Source: Lachnospira sp. UBA4346 (GTDB lineage: Bacteria > Bacillota > Clostridia > Lachnospirales > Lachnospiraceae). From it: a stretch of DNA of 64,000 nt. The stretch covers positions 1 to 64,000 of the forward strand of contig DGTC01000006.1 of the NCBI GenBank assembly GCA_002394205.1, read 5' to 3'. Shown here piece by piece: positions 40,876 through 50,552 of the stretch. Under the pieces are notes generated by a model. That model was not told where the DNA came from and ran no database searches. It worked only from the letters and a program-made list of their open reading frames with translations. Numbering within the stretch: position 1 is the stretch's first letter; each line of letters begins with the position of its first letter. The position numbers and the translations under genes were made by a program.

Positions 40876-42024
40876 ATGAATATTTTACACACAACCCCAA
40901 CTGCTGACGGATATTATATGCCGGCAGAATTTGAAAAACACAGCGGCTGCATCTTAATCTGGCCGGAACGGTCGGATTCGTGGACTTACGGTGCTTATCC
41001 GGCAAGACGCGCATTTGTACAAATGGCTGCTGCGATTGCACGCTCTGAACAGGTAACCGTCTGTGCCAGCTATGCACAGTATAACAACGCAAGACAGGCA
41101 CTTCCGGCACATATCCGTGTCGTTGAAATGTCGAATAATGACGCATGGGCAAGAGATTATGCACCAACTTTTGTTGTTCCAAAGAATAAAAATTCTGCCG
41201 CAAATGGACTGCGTGGCATCAACTGGTATTTCAACGCATGGGGCGGTCTTGTTGACGGCTTGTATTTTCCATGGGATAAAGATAATGCCATGGCAAATAA
41301 GCTGTGTGACTTGTTCTTTGCAGATGTATACGACGCTTCTGACTTCGTATTAGAAGGCGGTTCGATTCACGTTGACGGCGAAGGCACTGCCATGGTCACA
41401 GAGAACTGTCTGTTAAGTAAAGGGCGTAATCCTTCCATGTCAAAAGAAGAGATTGAACAGAAATTAAAAGATTATCTCGGTGTTACAAAGGTCATCTGGC
41501 TCAAATATGGCATTTACAATGATGAAACCAATGAACATGTGGATAATATCTGCGCATTTACTTCTCCTGCCAATGTTGTACTCGCATGGACTGATAATGA
41601 AGACGATCCACAGTATGCGATGTCAAAGCACTGTTATGACCTCTTATCGAAAGAAACAGATGCCAAAGGCCGTCCGATTACCATTCACAAACTGCCAATT
41701 CCTAATCCGGTCTGCATTACGAAGGAGGATTGTGAAGGTCTTGACAATATGGATTTTGAACCGACCAGAACACCGGGAGAGCGTCTTGCCGCCTCTTATG
41801 TAAACTTCTATATTGCAAATGGTGCTATCGTGATGCCGGGATTTGCAAAACCGGGTGCTACGGATGAAGCCAATCTGCGCTATGCCGCATCCGATAAGAC
41901 TGCAAAAGAGATTCTTGCGAAACTGTTTCCTGAACGTGAAGTCATTCAGATTTACGCAAGAGATATTTTAGTCGGCGGCGGTAATATTCACTGTATGACA
42001 CAGCAGGTTCCAGCCTGCCTGTAA
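40876..42024 (+). CDS. aguA: agmatine deiminase
   Basis: 382-residue guanidine-modifying hydrolase converting agmatine to N-carbamoylputrescine and ammonia. The nucleophilic Cys373 lies in GGGNIHCMTQQ. Other family motifs are ILIWPERSDSWTYGAYPA, NDAWARDYAPTFV, FVLEGGSIHVDGEGT and NEHVDNICAF. The ribosome site AAAGGAG is 6 nt upstream. The aguB gene follows after 169 bp, so the pair makes putrescine. No agmatine/putrescine antiporter or speA is present here, so the agmatine source is elsewhere. Confidence 0.95.
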   Translation: MNILHTTPTADGYYMPAEFEKHSGCILIWPERSDSWTYGAYPARRAFVQMAAAIARSEQVTVCASYAQYNNARQALPAHIRVVEMSNNDAWARDYAPTFVVPKNKNSAANGLRGINWYFNAWGGLVDGLYFPWDKDNAMANKLCDLFFADVYDASDFVLEGGSIHVDGEGTAMVTENCLLSKGRNPSMSKEEIEQKLKDYLGVTKVIWLKYGIYNDETNEHVDNICAFTSPANVVLAWTDNEDDPQYAMSKHCYDLLSKETDAKGRPITIHKLPIPNPVCITKEDCEGLDNMDFEPTRTPGERLAASYVNFYIANGAIVMPGFAKPGATDEANLRYAASDKTAKEILAKLFPEREVIQIYARDILVGGGNIHCMTQQVPACL

Positions 42025-42193
42025 GTGATTGTCCACACAAACGAATCCATTTGCTGCATATATCCACATACTTCCAATCAAATATGTGAATATCTTATGC
42101 AATCCGAAGAAAAATTTGTTATAATAAGCTGAAATAATCTCTCATTTTCTATCTTACAATATAAATAATCAACAACAGAAAGGAATTTCATTT

Positions 42194-43072
42194 ATGAGAA
42201 AAATAAAAGTCGCAGCTGTACAGATGTCCTGTCAGGGCTCTGTTACAGAAAATATCGCACAGGCTGAGCATTTTGTCCGCAATGCAGCTAGAGATGGTGC
42301 AAATGTCATCCTGCTCCCTGAATTATTTGAAACACGTTACTTCTGTCAGGAACGCAACTATGATTATTATCATCTTGCAACAACATTAGAAGAAAATCCG
42401 GCAGTCGCACATTTCCAGAAAATCTGTGCCGAACTGCATATCGTTATGCCGATTAGCTTCTATGAAAAAAGCAATAACGTGTATTTCAACTCAATCGCTA
42501 TGATTGATGCCGACGGAAGTATTCTTGGAACATATCGCAAAACGCACATTCCGGATGACCATTATTATCAGGAGAAATTCTACTTTTCCCCTGGAGATAC
42601 CGGATTTAAAGTGTGGAATACGACGTATGGCAAAATTGGCGTTGGCATCTGCTGGGATCAGTGGTTCCCGGAAACGGCACGCTGTATGACACTGATGGGA
42701 GCAGAAGTATTACTCTATCCAACTGCCATCGGTTCTGAGCCAATTCTTGACTGCGACAGTTCTGCACATTGGAGAAGGGTGATGCAGGGACACTCCGCAG
42801 CAAATATTGTGCCTGTGATTGCTGCAAACCGCATCGGAACAGAAGTCGTTACTGCAAGTGATGCCAATGGCGGTCAGAATTCCAGCCTGACATTCTACGG
42901 TTCTTCCTTTATAACAAATGAAACAGGTGAAATTCTCACACAGGCTGACAAAGTCAGTGAAACGGTTCTTGTTCAGGAACTTGACTTAGATGCTGTTTCT
43001 GATATGCGCAATGACTGGGGATTATTCCGTGACCGCCGTCCGCATATGTATGAACCAATTCTGCATATGTAG
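42194..43072 (+). CDS. aguB: N-carbamoylputrescine amidase
   Basis: 292-residue nitrilase-superfamily enzyme hydrolysing N-carbamoylputrescine to putrescine, CO2 and ammonia. The catalytic triad is visible as Glu43 (LLPELFE), Lys116 (TYRKTHIP) and Cys153 (GICWDQWFPE). AGAAAGGA precedes the start. It is the second step after AguA. The 169-bp gap before it contains a TATAAT-like element at about 42123, so an internal promoter is possible. Confidence 0.95.
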   Translation: MRKIKVAAVQMSCQGSVTENIAQAEHFVRNAARDGANVILLPELFETRYFCQERNYDYYHLATTLEENPAVAHFQKICAELHIVMPISFYEKSNNVYFNSIAMIDADGSILGTYRKTHIPDDHYYQEKFYFSPGDTGFKVWNTTYGKIGVGICWDQWFPETARCMTLMGAEVLLYPTAIGSEPILDCDSSAHWRRVMQGHSAANIVPVIAANRIGTEVVTASDANGGQNSSLTFYGSSFITNETGEILTQADKVSETVLVQELDLDAVSDMRNDWGLFRDRRPHMYEPILHM

Positions 43073-43169
43073 AAAATATACGAAGCTATACATTTTTCAA
43101 TGGAGGGATGCAGATCTTCGCCTCTATACATTGACATATATTTAACAATATTTTCAGAAAGGAACTGCT

Positions 43170-43901
43170 ATGATACGTACATTACTTGTTATTATTTTTG
43201 TTTTACTGCATGCAGTATGCGGCATTATTCTGCTGCCGCTGTGCTGGCTGGTTGGCAAATGCAACCCACAGGCAAAAGATAAAATGTCCCTTGCCATTAT
43301 TCAGTTTACATTCCGCTGTATTCTATTTATATGTGGTGTGAAAACAACCGTCATCGGTGCAGAAAATATTCCAACAGATGAACCGGTATTATTTATTGGA
43401 AATCACCGTGGATTCTTTGATATTCTTGTTTCTTATGTATACATGAAACGTCCGACCGGATATATTGCCAAAAAGGAGATGAATAAAGTTCTCTACATTC
43501 GTCGCTGGATGAATAATATCCGCTGTCTGTTCTTAGACCGTGAGAATCCAAAGGAAGGATTGAAAACAATTCTAAAGAGCATTGACTATATCAAAGAGGG
43601 CGTGAGTGTTTTCATCTTTCCGGAAGGCACAAGAAATAAGGGAGAGGGAATCCAGCGTTTTCACGCAGGAAGTTTCAAGCCTGCAGTCAAGACAAAATGT
43701 AAGATTATTCCAGTTACACAAAATAATACTGAAGCCGTATTTGAACGCCAGAAGCCACGCATCTGCCGTGCACATACAGTAATTGAATTCGGAAAGCCAA
43801 TTGATCCAAAGACACTCTCTAGTGAGGATTTGAAATCAATTCATGAATACACGCATGCAATTATGCTTGAAACATATGAAAAGAATCAGAAACTCGTTTA
43901 A
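43170..43901 (+). CDS. plsC: 1-acyl-sn-glycerol-3-phosphate acyltransferase
   Basis: 243-residue membrane enzyme making phosphatidic acid. N-terminal hydrophobic region (about 1-28), acyltransferase motif NHRGFFD (His79 to Asp84, HX4D) and FPEGTR (150-155). AGAAAGGA lies 6 nt before the ATG. It follows aguB on the same strand after 97 bp; no functional link to polyamines is evident. Substrate could also be another lysophospholipid. Confidence 0.9.
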   Translation: MIRTLLVIIFVLLHAVCGIILLPLCWLVGKCNPQAKDKMSLAIIQFTFRCILFICGVKTTVIGAENIPTDEPVLFIGNHRGFFDILVSYVYMKRPTGYIAKKEMNKVLYIRRWMNNIRCLFLDRENPKEGLKTILKSIDYIKEGVSVFIFPEGTRNKGEGIQRFHAGSFKPAVKTKCKIIPVTQNNTEAVFERQKPRICRAHTVIEFGKPIDPKTLSSEDLKSIHEYTHAIMLETYEKNQKLV

Positions 43902-43910
43902 ACATTTTTG

Positions 43911-43939
43911 TTTTCAAACGAAACGGATTATGTTATAAT
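43911..43939 (+). promoter_or_regulatory. promoter of the 44052 gene
   Basis: TTTTCA, 17 bp, TATAAT, overlapping the end of the plsC 3' region. Confidence 0.55.
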
Positions 43940-43951
43940 ATCTTATATTTT

Positions 43952-43994
43952 GCATCTAGTATGAATCCCCAGTGATATAAAACAAACTAGATGC
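43952..43994 (+). promoter_or_regulatory. leader hairpin upstream of the 44052 gene
   Basis: Perfect 9-bp arms GCATCTAGT / ACTAGATGC with a 25-nt loop, a few bases after the predicted transcription start. It has no T-run. Confidence 0.4.
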
Positions 43995-44051
43995 CGGCAG
44001 AAATGAAGATTTTTGCTCATATTATATTTACACAAGTAGGAGGATATACCA

Positions 44052-44501
44052 ATGCCAGTATGGTTGATTGTATTATTGGTTATTTTAGCTGTCCTTGTTG
44101 TTGCTTTTATCGCATTAGCGATCTTCGGTAATAAACTTCGTAAACGACAGGATGAACAGCAGGCACAGATTGATGCTGCAAAGCAGGTCATGTCGATGCT
44201 TGTCATTGACAAGAAAAAAATGAAATTAAAAGACGCAGGTCTTCCAAAGATGGTATTAGACCAGACACCAAAGTATCTTCGTGGAAGCAAGATGCCAATC
44301 GTGAAAGCAAAGATCGGTCCTAGAGTAATGACACTTATGGCTGATCCGAAGGTATTTGAACAGATTCCTGTTAAGGCTGAAATTAAGGCCGAAGTCAGTG
44401 GTATCTATATTACAGGCATCAAGTCTGTACGTGGCGGCAAGATTGTTGTAGAAGAGCCGAAGGCAAAAGGCTTAAAGAAGTTCTTTAAGAAAAATAAATA
44501 A
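44052..44501 (+). CDS. membrane-anchored protein of unknown function
   Basis: 149 residues: one N-terminal helix (about 3-25, WLIVLLVILAVLVVAFIALA) and a lysine-rich cytoplasmic part with two beta-rich stretches (MSMLVIDKKKMKLKDAGLPK and VMTLMADPKVFEQIPVKAEI). AGGAGG lies 9 nt upstream. It has its own promoter, a leader hairpin and a terminator. I do not recognise the family; the KKKMKLKDAGLPKMV pattern suggests a conserved Clostridia-specific protein. Confidence 0.65.
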   Translation: MPVWLIVLLVILAVLVVAFIALAIFGNKLRKRQDEQQAQIDAAKQVMSMLVIDKKKMKLKDAGLPKMVLDQTPKYLRGSKMPIVKAKIGPRVMTLMADPKVFEQIPVKAEIKAEVSGIYITGIKSVRGGKIVVEEPKAKGLKKFFKKNK

Positions 44502-44514
44502 ATAAAACATATGT

Positions 44515-44548
44515 TACTCCGCAGGGATTTTCCTTGCGGAGTATTTTT
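44515..44548 (+). terminator. terminator of the 44052 gene
   Basis: TACTCCGCA / TGCGGAGTA with inner GGA / TCC pairing, followed by TTTTT. It sits only 12 bp before the convergent gene's stop. Confidence 0.85.
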
Positions 44549-44560
44549 CTATAATTTTTC

Positions 44561-47188
44561 TTACTTTACCCAGTCTTCCCAGGTAATCTCCTCTTTTGTT
44601 TCTGGCATCATATCTTTTGTCAGTTCCAACGCAACAATCGTATTTAAACACCACTGTGCCGTAAAGTTTGTAGAAATCCAAAACATCTCTGTCAAATCTT
44701 CATAATTAAATGTCCGCTCTACCTGATTGCTGTCAAAACCTTCCGACTTATCTTTGCCGGCAAGAGAATGAACCAAAACCTGCCATACCTGATATGCAAG
44801 GTGTTCATCCTTGTAGTAGTGCGCTGCATATGCTGCCATTGTCGCACCCATATACGGATAGACACAATTGACACTGCCATAGTAACCATTTGCCTTCTTC
44901 TGCTTCTCCTCTAATGGAAGAAAATAATAACTGCCATAAATTGCAAGCTGTTCTTTTAACTGTGGATTATCCAGACTTTCACTCAATTCAATCATAACCT
45001 GCGGTCCGCCCATACTCACAGACATATGGGAAATACAGTTCTCATCATGTTCAAGATAACGCAAATGTCCTGTATGTGGATCGTATTCAAATTCCGGTCC
45101 TGATACAAATCCCAATGGCGTAGCAAAAATATCCGCAAGTCCCGTCTCAATCTTATCTTTGTAGAAAGTATCCTGTGTCCGCTCCCACTGTGTCATCCAA
45201 TTACTGACAAATGCAGTCCAGTCCGGTCCGCTCCTGGCATGTGTCGGATAAACCATCTCTTCTTTCTTATAGAAATGGCGCAATGGATCAATATTGAGTG
45301 TCGCATAATCTGCATCTTTCGTATCTGTTAAAACATCGCCCATACGAAGTTCTCCACCACGCAGGTAATAGAACGGTCTGTGATGCGCTGCCATGCCGAT
45401 TCTTGGTTCTTTGCAGGAATCTCCCCAATGAATGACATTGTGTCTTGAACCAATTCCTTTATAGATTCCAAAATGATACATATCCACTTCTGAAGCATGA
45501 CGGCTCATCGCCTCAATCATCGTAAAAATGTCTTCTCTGCCGGAACGCATAAATGCATACCACAGCCACAAAGTCGGAGCTAATTCTGTATTCTGCCATG
45601 CCCTACCGCCCATATCATACATCCACATATGTCTGTAACGGTCATACGTGTGCATCACATCGCCATAGTTAAACAAACCGTACCAATTTCTTAAATCCAC
45701 TTCTTTAATATAGAAATCAACCGCACGGTCCAACTCATCCTCCAGCCACTTTTTTAATGGTGTAGAACGGTCAATCAGTGCCCATTCCCCAAATGCCTTT
45801 GTCTCATGATAGTATTCCGGTGCTGCCACAAATAATGCCGGCTTTGATACTGCATCTGCGGCATCTAATAATGTATCATCATCCACAATTCCTGCCCCAT
45901 AGACCTCAATTGCCAGCTCGTTGGTATTGGCAATGCCTACCGGATCATTTTTCACTTCATTAAATCCCTCATACGTTCCATCTGCGTGTCCCTCATCATC
46001 ATAGTGACGGAAATCACACGCCGCACTTTCCGGCGACCAGAACCACGCCGTCATTGTTCCTACATCCTGTCGCATCCCCTCAATCCACAAAGAAGAAGGG
46101 AACTTCTGCCAGAAATCACGCATTGCTACAGAGATACCACCCTGCTTATTTCCTGCATAAACAAGACCTTTCGCTCTCTTTCCAAAACCTGCCCAAATCG
46201 AACAACAGCCTTTCTTTGCCATGCTCTTTCGGATTTCATAAGAGTTTGGACTTAATTGTGCAATCGAATAGGAATCCCAAAACGGAATATTTCCAATCGC
46301 TTCAATAATCTTATCGCCGCCTTCTACTGCCGCATCAATCATCTGTCCTTCATACTGCTCTTTGTAGAAATGCTCTGCAATCTTTGGATGAAAACTCTTC
46401 AATCCCACCATTGCTTCGTGAAAAATTCCACAATCTCCGGCAATCTTAATATGACGGTTATATCCTTCTCCTGCATTGGCAAAATGCACCTGAAGTCCGA
46501 TTCCTTTCATAAACTGTGTATTCTTGTCTCCATCATAGAAAAATGTATGTGTCACATTGATACGTTTACTATTCTTATGAAACGTAAACCGCACGATAAA
46601 TGGAATTCCTGCAAATGCTTCTCCGACATGTCTTCCTTCTACACGAATGACACATTCTACCGCACCGATTCTCTCAATCTGCGTCTTTGTAATCTGTCCT
46701 ACTGCTTGTGTCGTCATCTTCGTTCCAAGGAAACCATCTTGGGAATGTGTTTCATTGAAATAAATCAGTTTTGCATCAATAAGCTGTTCCATTCCCTGAT
46801 AGACACCATGTCTTAACAGTTCTTCCCCGGATTTTGGTACCTGAATCTGTAATATTCCTGTATCCACAAAATATGCATCACCGCGTTCTGTTATCCACGT
46901 TTCTGCCTGCTTTGTATGAACCTCTGTGGACTGTTCCTGTGATACTTCTAACGTAATGTCTTTCTCAACGCCGCGGGCATCTACACAATATCCCGCCCAT
47001 TTAACGCTTCCATCCGGCCAATATGCTGTTGTATAAGACTGTATCGGATGAGAATTTCCATCATCTCCGATACATACTGCCACATGATTATCCGTTACTT
47101 CCCCCTTCTTATATGGTACTCCAAATGTCACAAAATCCGGTGCGTGACGATGTTCTAATGTATGTAATTTTACATATTTATGACTCAT
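44561..47188 (-). CDS. PcRGLX/YetA-like exo-rhamnogalacturonan lyase family protein
   Basis: 875-residue protein without a signal peptide, so cytoplasmic. The overall plan fits the YetA/PcRGLX family: an N-terminal beta RIFT-barrel domain (about 1-95), a central beta-sandwich (about 100-480) and a C-terminal alpha/alpha toroid (about 500-850, rich in Trp and Tyr: NWYGLFNYGDVMHTYD, WMYDMGGRAWQNTE). Fungal PcRGLX (PL26) cleaves rhamnogalacturonan from the end; B. subtilis yetA lies in the pectin-use region. Here the partner is a sugar-binding lipoprotein 75 bp upstream. Substrate is inferred from the family only. Confidence 0.75.
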   Translation of the reverse strand: MSHKYVKLHTLEHRHAPDFVTFGVPYKKGEVTDNHVAVCIGDDGNSHPIQSYTTAYWPDGSVKWAGYCVDARGVEKDITLEVSQEQSTEVHTKQAETWITERGDAYFVDTGILQIQVPKSGEELLRHGVYQGMEQLIDAKLIYFNETHSQDGFLGTKMTTQAVGQITKTQIERIGAVECVIRVEGRHVGEAFAGIPFIVRFTFHKNSKRINVTHTFFYDGDKNTQFMKGIGLQVHFANAGEGYNRHIKIAGDCGIFHEAMVGLKSFHPKIAEHFYKEQYEGQMIDAAVEGGDKIIEAIGNIPFWDSYSIAQLSPNSYEIRKSMAKKGCCSIWAGFGKRAKGLVYAGNKQGGISVAMRDFWQKFPSSLWIEGMRQDVGTMTAWFWSPESAACDFRHYDDEGHADGTYEGFNEVKNDPVGIANTNELAIEVYGAGIVDDDTLLDAADAVSKPALFVAAPEYYHETKAFGEWALIDRSTPLKKWLEDELDRAVDFYIKEVDLRNWYGLFNYGDVMHTYDRYRHMWMYDMGGRAWQNTELAPTLWLWYAFMRSGREDIFTMIEAMSRHASEVDMYHFGIYKGIGSRHNVIHWGDSCKEPRIGMAAHHRPFYYLRGGELRMGDVLTDTKDADYATLNIDPLRHFYKKEEMVYPTHARSGPDWTAFVSNWMTQWERTQDTFYKDKIETGLADIFATPLGFVSGPEFEYDPHTGHLRYLEHDENCISHMSVSMGGPQVMIELSESLDNPQLKEQLAIYGSYYFLPLEEKQKKANGYYGSVNCVYPYMGATMAAYAAHYYKDEHLAYQVWQVLVHSLAGKDKSEGFDSNQVERTFNYEDLTEMFWISTNFTAQWCLNTIVALELTKDMMPETKEEITWEDWVK

Positions 47189-47263
47189 ATTTCTTCTCCT
47201 AAATCAAGAAATCGCTGCGTTCCCTGTAATTTCTGACAAAGATACACAACGACTCCGTTTTAA

Positions 47264-48844
47264 TTATTTATTGTTTAATGACTTTAATACTTCGTTTACC
47301 TTTGCTCCGGCTGTCTTCTGATAATAATCCATGCCTTCATCAACCGTCATATAACTTAATGCGACCTTTGATACGACATAATTTCTGGCTGTATTAATAT
47401 CTGCAATATTTTCTGACAATGTTGCGTTAACTGGTAATGCCTTATCCATTGTTGAATTCTCTAAGAAGAAGGCTTCTAACTCCTTAGAAATCTCCGGAAT
47501 CTGACCTGCACCCGGATCTTCCGTCTTATACTTTGCAAGTGCAAGCAATGGATCAATACAGTTCTTCATTGTTAATGAATATGGCTTCTCCGGTGAAGGA
47601 AGATGATGCCACTGTCCTTCTGTATAAGTTGTTCCTGCTCCTTCTGCATCCTGCAGCGTAACTGTTTCAGCCTTTGTATCCCAGTGTGTGCCCTTTGCAC
47701 CATATGTAAACGCTTCCTGTACCTTGTCACCGTCTAACATTGCTTCGATGAAATACTTAAACACACCTTCCGGATTCTTACATGCCGATGTAATGGACCA
47801 TGTTACAGGTAAAGTATTGACATAAGAACCTAATTCTTTGATTGGCTTCAATACAACGAATTCTGAATCCAGTCCTCTTGATTCCAGTGTAGTCTTTAGG
47901 CTGTATGTCCAATCCCCTGCCCAATACGTAAATGCACCTGATTCTGAATCTTCCTGTGTTGAGAAGAACTTTTCACGACAGTTCGCTGTTGAGTTATTCA
48001 CGGATTCTTTATCCAACACACCTTCTGTTACGGCTGTCTGAATTCTCTGTAGGGCATCTTTCATCGCCTGTTCTGAGAAACCGTCTGCAAATGTTCCATC
48101 TGCTTTCTCATAGAATGAATACTGTGCCTTCTGATAGAACTCCGGAAGGTAATTCGTATACGGTGCATTGAGTGATGCAAATCCCGGTGCAGATAATACA
48201 TAATGACCTTTTGCATCTGCCATTTTCTTTAAATAACTGTAATATGTATTAAAATCTAACTGCTTTCTGTCTACATCCTGCGGATTAATGCCTGCGGCTT
48301 TGAGCCATGAACTCTTAATATATGTAACACTTCCACCGCCCTGTGCTGTCGGGAATCCATACAATGCTTTCTTTCCATCATCCCCTGCTACCATACATGC
48401 CTGAATAACTTCATCTGCTGTACTGACAAGTCTTCCCGACTTCTTTAAATCTGACTGCTCAAACGCATCTGTCATATTCCAAAGCAGTCCATTGGCTGCA
48501 TATACAGAATAATAATCAGAAGACATCAATACCACATCCGGCATTGTTTCTTCAGATGTAAATGCATTTGCAACCGTATCATAATATCCTGAATGATCCG
48601 GATGAATCCATCTGATATTCAATCCTGTTAACGACGCTACATAATCATAAAATGCCTGTGCTCCATTCGATTCTGTGAATGTAATATCATTCATAACTGT
48701 AATTGATTCTGGTTTTGCAACTTCTTTTTTCGTTTCTTCTGTGTTTGATGCTGTACCATTTCCTGATGAACCACAAGCCACAAGACTTACGAGTGATGTG
48801 GCAGTAAGTCCCATTGCTGCCAACTTTTTGAATGTTTTTTTCAT
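47264..48844 (-). CDS. carbohydrate ABC transporter substrate-binding lipoprotein (LplA-like)
   Basis: 526-residue lipoprotein (lipobox SLVAC) of the large LplA-type solute-binding family: PDVVLMSSDYYSVYAANGLL, a central hinge, and YWAGDWTYSLKTTLESRGL. It would capture oligosaccharides outside the cell for an LplBC/YtcP-type permease. No permease or ATPase gene is adjacent, unlike the usual operons, so it must use proteins encoded elsewhere. It is encoded directly before the YetA-like enzyme, pointing to pectin-type fragments. A weak AAGACA-17-TATTCT promoter lies upstream; 48845-49086 contains no other gene. Confidence 0.88.
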   Translation of the reverse strand: MKKTFKKLAAMGLTATSLVSLVACGSSGNGTASNTEETKKEVAKPESITVMNDITFTESNGAQAFYDYVASLTGLNIRWIHPDHSGYYDTVANAFTSEETMPDVVLMSSDYYSVYAANGLLWNMTDAFEQSDLKKSGRLVSTADEVIQACMVAGDDGKKALYGFPTAQGGGSVTYIKSSWLKAAGINPQDVDRKQLDFNTYYSYLKKMADAKGHYVLSAPGFASLNAPYTNYLPEFYQKAQYSFYEKADGTFADGFSEQAMKDALQRIQTAVTEGVLDKESVNNSTANCREKFFSTQEDSESGAFTYWAGDWTYSLKTTLESRGLDSEFVVLKPIKELGSYVNTLPVTWSITSACKNPEGVFKYFIEAMLDGDKVQEAFTYGAKGTHWDTKAETVTLQDAEGAGTTYTEGQWHHLPSPEKPYSLTMKNCIDPLLALAKYKTEDPGAGQIPEISKELEAFFLENSTMDKALPVNATLSENIADINTARNYVVSKVALSYMTVDEGMDYYQKTAGAKVNEVLKSLNNK

Positions 48845-49086
48845 ATATGCCGCCCTTTCCTTCTACAATATTTTTTGAATACATTTTTGTATCTGTTCCT
48901 CTAACTGATGTTAGAATAACACTTTCAAGGGCAAATGTCTTATTCAGGATTGCACATCTTCAAATGTTTTCAAACTATATTGCACTATTTTAAAAATAAA
49001 TAAAATAGCTTTTTTCGTTCTCTCGTATCGTGCAAATCTACTATCTGAATGAATTTTTAATAAAACGACATATAGAAATAAATCTT

Positions 49087-49557
49087 TTATTTTTCTCTAT
49101 TTTCTTTCTCAATTGAAAACAGTTCCTGCGCACCAATCTCAATCTCCACAAGACTGTCAGCAACCTGTTCATAATTCATCTCAATGGAATAATCTATCGT
49201 AATATGAATCCTTTCTTCTTCCCTCTCGATTGCTACTTTTCTTGCAAAGATTCCTAAATAGATATTGCCGTACGGCGTATTATAACAAGTCATCGTCTTC
49301 TCGCCTTCCACAAAAGACAAGTGTGCCGTAACTGCTCCTTTTTTTGTAATTTCTACCGTATTCCCGGATATTTTTATCAGATTCTTACTCTTTTGATGAT
49401 CTTCTTCGTGAACTTCATCATAACGGATATATTCTTTGCCATTTACAACTTTGTAGCTTCCAATCTGAATGATTTCGATTGCTTCTTCATCCAAATCTTC
49501 ATCTTTTTCTCTCGTAAATTGCAATCCCTTTACCCGAATATATACCTTTTCTTTCAT
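49087..49557 (-). CDS. DUF1934 beta-barrel protein (YwiB-like)
   Basis: 156 residues, soluble, all-beta: calycin-like DUF1934 with pattern RVKGLQFTREKDEDL, IRYDEVHE, GNTVEITKKGAVTAHLSF, MTCYNTPYGNIYLGIFA and IDYSIEMNYEQVADSLVEI. The molecular role is unknown. It lies after murI on the same strand and may be the last gene of a murI unit. Length is usual for the family. Confidence 0.85.
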   Translation of the reverse strand: MKEKVYIRVKGLQFTREKDEDLDEEAIEIIQIGSYKVVNGKEYIRYDEVHEEDHQKSKNLIKISGNTVEITKKGAVTAHLSFVEGEKTMTCYNTPYGNIYLGIFARKVAIEREEERIHITIDYSIEMNYEQVADSLVEIEIGAQELFSIEKENREK

Positions 49558-49644
49558 ATCTAAATGTACCTCTCCTGACCAATCAGCGAATTTTCCTTTC
49601 CTTGACTACAGACACATGTACATCTTTGTTATATAAATGTCGCA

Positions 49645-50463
49645 CTAAAACTGCTCAATCGCAATCTGCTGTGTCATTGTAATATCAAATGGCAAAATAA
49701 AGCTGGCAATCTTTTTGAACTTCTCTGCGGTATCGCTCACGTAAAAACGATACATTGAAGACGGACTGTCAATCTCACAGACATTTGCCAGATTCTCACG
49801 CTCTAAGAGTTGCTTTAACTCCAATGCTGTCTCATATGCCGGATTAACAAGTGTTATTCCTTCTCCCATAACCTGTGCAATCGTATCCTGCAACAGCGGA
49901 TAATGTGTACATCCCATAATCAGCGTATCAATCTGCTGCTTCTTTAATTCGCTTAAATAACGCTCAGCAACCTGTGTTGTAATCGTATCATTAATCATGC
50001 CCTCCTCTACAAGTGGACAAAATAACGGACACGCTTTTCCGATTACCTGTGCCTGTGGCATTATTTCTTCAATCAGCTTCGGATACATTCCGCTGTGAAT
50101 CGTACTTTCCGTGCCAATCAGACCAATTCTTCCGTTCTTTGTCGTCTGCGTCGCTGCCACAACGCCCGGCTGAACGACACCGATAATTGGAATATCAAAT
50201 TCTTTCTGCATTTCATTTAATGCCAATGCAGTGGCTGTATTACAGGCAATGACAATTGCCTTGACCTTTTCCGTCTGCAAAAAACGGATAATCTGTCTGG
50301 AATATTTTATAATCGTATCTTTGGATTTACTCCCATAAGGCACTCTGGCGGTATCTCCAAAATAAACAATTCGTTCATTCGGTACCTGTCGCATAATCTC
50401 TCTTGCAACCGTCAGTCCGCCTACCCCTGAGTCAAATACACCAATTGGTGCTGTAGTATCCAT
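49645..50463 (-). CDS. murI: glutamate racemase
   Basis: 272-residue racemase supplying D-glutamate for peptidoglycan. Both catalytic cysteines are present, Cys74 in IACNTATAL and Cys185 in GCTHYPLL, as is the N-terminal GVFDSGVGGLTVAREI. It follows spoIIR by 90 bp. Essential unless a D-amino acid aminotransferase is also present. Confidence 0.96.
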   Translation of the reverse strand: MDTTAPIGVFDSGVGGLTVAREIMRQVPNERIVYFGDTARVPYGSKSKDTIIKYSRQIIRFLQTEKVKAIVIACNTATALALNEMQKEFDIPIIGVVQPGVVAATQTTKNGRIGLIGTESTIHSGMYPKLIEEIMPQAQVIGKACPLFCPLVEEGMINDTITTQVAERYLSELKKQQIDTLIMGCTHYPLLQDTIAQVMGEGITLVNPAYETALELKQLLERENLANVCEIDSPSSMYRFYVSDTAEKFKKIASFILPFDITMTQQIAIEQF

Positions 50464-50552
50464 ATCCTGTTCTCCTTAAACTTATTCTATATCAATTTAT
50501 TTTCATATTATTCCTGTATGTATTTATGTGTATCATATGCATGTAAAATATT

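Noticed and set aside
46256..46816. A 186-codon plus-strand frame inside the YetA-like gene.
   Set aside because: It is antisense to a well-conserved enzyme, has no ribosome site and has an unnatural composition.
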